In this document: one piece after another, positions 9,647-12,336 of the stretch
How the letters are laid out: the number at the start of each line of letters is the position of its first letter
Numbering within the stretch: the stretch's first letter is position 1
DNA from: an uncultured Alphaproteobacteria bacterium
GTDB lineage: Bacteria; Pseudomonadota; Alphaproteobacteria; Rhizobiales; Pleomorphomonadaceae
DNA: 12,336 bases
Assembly: GCA_937900425.1 (NCBI GenBank)
Contig: CALCDT010000159.1
Span: 1 to 12,336 of the forward strand
Reading direction: 5' to 3'
Notes under the pieces: generated by a model
What the model was told of the DNA's origin: nothing
What the model saw: only the letters and a program-made list of their open reading frames with translations
Databases searched by the model: none
Made by a program: the position numbers and the translations under genes

Positions 9647-9662
9647 CTAACGACCCGTTAAC
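9647..9662 (+). promoter_or_regulatory. CtrA-like binding site
   Basis: CTAA, seven bases, TTAAC matches the alphaproteobacterial CtrA consensus TTAA-N7-TTAAC with one mismatch. It ends 53 bases before the ATG of the membrane protein gene, a normal promoter distance. Part of it is also the dyad TAACG-ACC-CGTTA (9648-9660). It stands out in a GC-rich context. CtrA control is an inference from the motif alone. Confidence 0.4.
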
Positions 9663-9685
9663 ACCGGCCCGGGCGCAGCCGGTGT
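9661..9685 (+). other. Leader hairpin before the membrane protein gene
   Basis: ACACCGGC (9661-9668) and GCCGGTGT (9678-9685) form a perfect 8-base-pair stem with a nine-base loop, ending 30 bases before the ATG at 9716. No T-tract follows. It overlaps the end of the CtrA-like box, so as DNA it could be part of an operator and as RNA a stability or translation element. Confidence 0.45.
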
Positions 9686-9715
9686 CGCTGTCGGCAGCCA
9701 TCTCGGGAAACATCC

Positions 9716-11077
9716 ATGGCATCAGCTTTGCGCGACGGCGTATCGGGTCTCGACGTCACCATGCGCCTGACCCTCGCCGTCCTGGCGCTCGCCTCCGGCG
9801 TCTACACCTATCTCGGCGTGCGCGACCTGCTCGACGGCGCGCCGGTGATCACCTTCCTCGCCGCCCTCATCTATTCGGCCGCCGTCTCGGTCGCGATCTA
9901 CGCCTTCTGGTCCTTCCTGATGCGCTTCCTGCCGCACGTGAAGGACTGGGCGAGCCGGGTCTGGCTGACGCTGGCGCTGGTGCTCGGCGCGGCGATGATC
10001 GTCGCCATGTCGTCCTGGCTCAACGCCGCCGCGCTGGCCGGCTCCGCCGCGATCGAGCAGCATCTCGCCGTGACGCTGCAGGCCTACACCCGCGATCTCG
10101 ACGCCGCCCACAACCGCGCGCTCGGCACCCAGAGCCTCTTGCCCGACATCCAGCTCGCCTCGACCCGCTTCGCCCGCCTCGCCGAGGCCGAACGCGGCGG
10201 CGCCCTGACCGGCACCGGCGGCTCGGGCACCGTGGTCCAGCTTCTCACCCAGATGTCGGGCCAGCTCGACGACCTCGGCCGTGAGGTCGGCGAAAGCGCC
10301 GAGCGGGCGAAGTCGCTCTACGAGGAGGGCGGCGGCCATCTCGCCGAGATGCGCGAACTCGTCTCCGGCCAGGGCCCGATCAAGGGCCGCAGCGACGCCT
10401 TCGCCGGCGCGGCGCTGAAGCTCGTCGGCACCATCGCGGCGCTGGAACAGACCTCGATGGCGCCGGCGGTGAAGCGGGCCGCCGAGGATCTCTCCGCCGG
10501 CTTCATCGCTCCGGCCGCCAACGGCGCCTCCGCCGACCTGCAGGGCCGCCAGAGCGAGGTGGTCGGCAGCGTCGAGCGCGCCGTCACCGTCCAGGCCGCC
10601 GCCCTCGCCGCCGCCGCGGAGGCGATCGCCGCCGAGCCGGCGGTCGAGCCGGCCCGCTTCCAGCCGCTCTCCACCGCCGAGGCGGTGCTGCGCTATTCTG
10701 GCGATTTCCTGCCGAGCTGGGCCGGCGCCATCTCGATCGACCTGCTGCCGGCGGTGCTGGTGCTGATCCTCTGCGTCGTCGAGGCGGCGATCCGCCGCGA
10801 GGGCTCGCTGGCCGCCGCCGAAACCATGAGCGCCGCCGACCTGATCGCCGCCATGCGGCTGCTGCGCGAGGTCGACGAGGAGCGCGTGCCCGCCCGCCTC
10901 GCCGCCCGGGCCGAGGTCGCCGCCGGGGCGGCGGAGGCCGCGGTCCGGCCGGAGGGGTCGGAGGAGCCGCGGGCCGAGGCGGATCCGCCGCGCGAGGACG
11001 GCCCCGCCGGTCTCAAGGACGTCACCGAGGACGGCAGCGTCACCCAGCTGCCACCGCGCGGCCGCAAGCGGGAGTGA
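9716..11077 (+). CDS. Membrane protein of unknown function with large periplasmic domain
   Basis: I do not recognise a named family. The 453-residue protein has three N-terminal helices (about 16-36, 43-67, 82-107), a long soluble stretch (108-334) and one more helix (about 335-357). The basic loop between helices 2 and 3 (RFLPHVKDWASR) points to the cytoplasm, so by the positive-inside rule the 108-334 stretch is periplasmic and the C-terminal tail cytoplasmic. The periplasmic part is rich in Ala, Glu and Gln and predicted mostly helical, perhaps partly coiled coil. The C-terminal tail has a helix near 370-405 and ends in an acidic, Pro-rich, then basic segment (PPRGRKRE). ATG 9716 is the start with a modest GGGA site upstream. 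The ClpP-like gene starts 7 bases after its stop, so the two products are probably made together and may interact. Confidence 0.85.
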   Translation: MASALRDGVSGLDVTMRLTLAVLALASGVYTYLGVRDLLDGAPVITFLAALIYSAAVSVAIYAFWSFLMRFLPHVKDWASRVWLTLALVLGAAMIVAMSSWLNAAALAGSAAIEQHLAVTLQAYTRDLDAAHNRALGTQSLLPDIQLASTRFARLAEAERGGALTGTGGSGTVVQLLTQMSGQLDDLGREVGESAERAKSLYEEGGGHLAEMRELVSGQGPIKGRSDAFAGAALKLVGTIAALEQTSMAPAVKRAAEDLSAGFIAPAANGASADLQGRQSEVVGSVERAVTVQAAALAAAAEAIAAEPAVEPARFQPLSTAEAVLRYSGDFLPSWAGAISIDLLPAVLVLILCVVEAAIRREGSLAAAETMSAADLIAAMRLLREVDEERVPARLAARAEVAAGAAEAAVRPEGSEEPRAEADPPREDGPAGLKDVTEDGSVTQLPPRGRKRE

Positions 11078-11084
11078 GGGCGAG

Positions 11085-11918
11085 ATGGCGCGGCACTCCG
11101 TTCTCGTTCCCGATGCCGGGAAGACGGCGGCGAAGGCCTCCTGGCTGACGCGCCTCGCCCGCACGCCGGACGAGGTCATCCTGCGCGCCGTCTTCCTCGC
11201 CCTGCTCGCAGTCGCCGGAACGGCGATCGGCCTCGACGCCCGCGCCCGTTTCGAGGAGGCCGCGCTGTCGGAAGGAGCCGGATCGCCGGCCTACGATCCG
11301 AGGCTCGAGCCCATTCTGCCTTCGGCCCGGCCGGACGTCGAACCGGCCGTGCCCGAGGAGCGCCCCGAGCCGGCGGACCGCGCCGACCTCACCCGGCCGA
11401 TGACCTTCGAACTCGTCGCCGGCGGCCGGCTCGAGGCGCGCGGCACCATCACCCCCGGATCGGCCGACCGCCTCGCCGCCGAGCTCGAAAAGCGCGGCAG
11501 CTACGTCACCGCCGTGGTGCTCGATTCCCCCGGAGGCAGCGTCACCGACGCCATCGCCATGGCGCGGGCGATCCGCGCGCTCGGCGTCGACACCCGGGTC
11601 GAGGCCGGCGGACGCTGCGCCTCCTCCTGCCCGCTGGTCTTCGCCGGCGGCGAAGAGCGGATCGCCGCCGCGACGGCGGTGATCGGCGTTCATCAGGTCT
11701 TCACGCTGGAGAGCGCCGACACCGTCGTCGGCCACTCGCTGTCCGACGGCATGGCCGCCGCCCAGCGCGTCACCGCCGACTGCCAGCGCCTCCTCTCCGA
11801 CATGGGCGTCGACCTCAGGGTCTGGATCCACGCCATGGACACGCCGCCGGACCGGATCTTCTACTTCACGCCCGACGAACTGACGGACCTCGATCTCGCG
11901 ACGACGATCGAGGGGTGA
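11085..11918 (+). CDS. Membrane-anchored ClpP-like serine protease-fold protein (COG3904 type)
   Basis: A 277-residue protein with an N-terminal signal anchor (about 31-49), a Pro/Glu-rich linker (65-105) and a ClpP/crotonase-fold domain (about 106-275), so the domain should lie in the periplasm. Fold marks are VVLDSPGGSV (144-153, the oxyanion Gly-Gly loop), CASSCPLVFAGG (178-189, candidate nucleophile Ser180), GVHQVF (201-206, candidate His203) and DRIFYFTPDEL (256-266, candidate Asp256). The spacing from Ser to His, 23 residues, resembles the 25 of ClpP. Cys178 and Cys182 bracket the Ser. The type matches periplasmic COG3904 proteins, whose substrates are unknown; it may be an active peptidase or only use the fold. 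GAGGG-like bases precede ATG 11085, 7 bases after the upstream membrane protein's stop. Confidence 0.88.
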   Translation: MARHSVLVPDAGKTAAKASWLTRLARTPDEVILRAVFLALLAVAGTAIGLDARARFEEAALSEGAGSPAYDPRLEPILPSARPDVEPAVPEERPEPADRADLTRPMTFELVAGGRLEARGTITPGSADRLAAELEKRGSYVTAVVLDSPGGSVTDAIAMARAIRALGVDTRVEAGGRCASSCPLVFAGGEERIAAATAVIGVHQVFTLESADTVVGHSLSDGMAAAQRVTADCQRLLSDMGVDLRVWIHAMDTPPDRIFYFTPDELTDLDLATTIEG

Positions 11919-12281
11919 GCGCGGGGAAGTGGGCAGGGACGGGGCGCGCCTCCGGGTCGCGGAGCCCGTGCGGCGCCCGTTCGGTAGGTGATCCTGATTG
12001 TTGATCTCCGCCTCTCCACCGTCTTCACCGGCCTTGAGCCGGTGACCCAATGGCCTCTCGGACCGGATCGGCGTCCGCGAACGAGGGCAAGGATCGTCGT
12101 CGAAGAGGGTGGGCCGAATGATGCCGCTCCGCCATTGGGTCGCCGGCTCAAGGCCGGCGATGACGATCGAGAGCGGTTTCATCAGGGGCGAGCCCTCGGC
12201 GACGACGAGGACGGCGTCGGCGAGACCGACGACGGCACAGCCCGCTCATCGCGCAAGTCCGGATTTTTCTGGAAGAAAGAG
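11919..12281. other. Non-coding stretch between ClpP-like gene and tRNA-Phe
   Basis: I find no supportable gene in these 363 bases. The first part has nested GC stems, GGGCGC (11942-11947) with GCGCCC (11973-11978) around CTCCG (11950-11954) with CGGAG (11960-11964). These may help end transcription of the upstream pair, although no T-tract follows. The centre holds an inverted repeat doublet (12021-12164). The last hundred bases are GC-rich with repeated GACGACG-like triplets and show no coding signal. Confidence 0.6.
12021..12164. repeat. Inverted doublet of REP-like palindromic elements
   Basis: A 34-base unit occurs at 12021-12054 (plus) and, inverted, at 12131-12164 (minus), 76 bases apart, with 31 of 34 bases identical. 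Each unit is a hairpin: TCACCGGC-CTTGA-GCCGGTGA in the first and TCGCCGGC with GCCGGCGA in the second, followed by the shared tail CCCAATGGC. Two of the three differences are paired: an A-T pair in one stem is G-C in the other, so the hairpin is kept. The layout of two inverted REP units resembles BIME or REPIN elements. Read as protein, the minus-strand unit gives VIAGLEPATQ, a pattern I recall from spurious annotations in alphaproteobacteria. Confidence 0.75.
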
Positions 12282-12336
12282 TGGTGCCCAGGGGCGGAAT
12301 CGAACCACCGACACTGCGATTTTCAGTCGCATGCTC
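12282..12336 (-). tRNA. trnF: tRNA-Phe(GAA), 3' part, cut by the window edge
   Basis: On the minus strand the sequence reads from the end of the D arm to the 3' end. The anticodon stem TGCGA/TCGCA encloses loop CTGAAAA, giving anticodon GAA (Phe). The T arm GGTGG-TTCGATT-CCGCC has one G-T wobble, and the acceptor strand CCTGGGC with discriminator A is followed by an encoded CCA (12284-12282). The 5' acceptor strand and most of the D arm lie beyond the window. No clear terminator follows; only a weak TTTCT-TCC-AGAAA stem is seen. Confidence 0.95.

Larger units (their letters stand above)
9390..9715. other. Divergent regulatory region, no gene seen
   Basis: This 326-base gap separates the LysE-type gene from the membrane protein gene. 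I see no convincing coding sequence in any frame. It holds a run of palindromes at 9560-9600, a CtrA-like box at 9647-9662 and a hairpin at 9661-9685. On the minus strand TTGAAT followed 17 bases later by CACTCT is a poor promoter candidate for the LysE-type gene. Confidence 0.6.

Noticed and set aside
9722..11179. Long minus-strand open frame across the membrane protein gene
   Set aside because: Low-complexity Gly/Arg/Asp-rich shadow; the plus-strand frame has coherent helices and a spaced downstream partner.
11040..12182. Minus-strand open frame spanning the ClpP-like gene and the repeat doublet
   Set aside because: Its beginning is just the translated REP-like unit (VIAGLEPATQ) and the rest is antisense to the ClpP-like gene; it is a typical spurious call.
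12262..12281. AT-rich hairpin after the tRNA as its terminator
   Set aside because: TTTCT-TCC-AGAAA is a weak five-pair stem without a following run of T on the minus strand.
12282..12336. tRNA-Phe as an integration site for a mobile element
   Set aside because: No integrase, direct repeat of the tRNA 3' end or foreign-looking base composition is seen next to it in this window.

Overview
This window looks like an ordinary, very GC-rich chromosomal segment of an alphaproteobacterium, most likely of the order Hyphomicrobiales (Rhizobiales). The reasons are the roughly 70% GC coding style, the mix of families (TypA, a TfoX N-terminal-like protein, a LysE-type exporter, an M50 protease with CBS domains, a COG3904-type ClpP-like protein), a CtrA-like motif, and two kinds of palindromic intergenic repeat. 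The taxonomic placement is an inference. I see no insertion sequence, phage, CRISPR array or plasmid gene.

Left part (1-3500): an inverted pair of REP-like repeats (35-116) is followed by three minus-strand genes, read right to left: a TfoX N-terminal-like protein (2492-2142), a small VOC/glyoxalase-fold protein (2071-1673) and an M17 leucyl aminopeptidase-family enzyme (1556-156). Divergent from them is a plus-strand PAP2-type membrane phosphatase (about 2669-3499) with an uncertain start and unusual catalytic motifs.

Middle (3500-7550): the ribosome-associated GTPase gene typA runs on the minus strand (5491-3656) and ends in a clear intrinsic terminator (3572-3596). Across an AT-rich divergent region (about 5540-5660), which carries likely promoters for both directions and a perfect 6-6-6 inverted repeat, lies a plus-strand pair: a MarR-family regulator and a Bcr/CflA-type drug efflux MFS transporter. 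This is a classic local repressor plus efflux pump arrangement.

Right part (7550-12336): a minus-strand M50 site-2-type protease with paired CBS domains and an upstream LysE/RhtB-type exporter are followed by a 326-base divergent regulatory region. That region leads into a tight two-gene plus-strand unit: a four-helix membrane protein with a large predicted periplasmic domain, and a membrane-anchored ClpP-like serine protease-fold protein that starts 7 bases later. A CtrA-like box and a hairpin sit just upstream. I find this pair the best candidate for a poorly described system: a periplasmic protease-like domain and a membrane partner made together. After it comes a non-coding stretch with a second inverted repeat doublet, whose two copies show compensatory stem changes, and then the 3' part of a tRNA-Phe(GAA) gene cut by the window edge.
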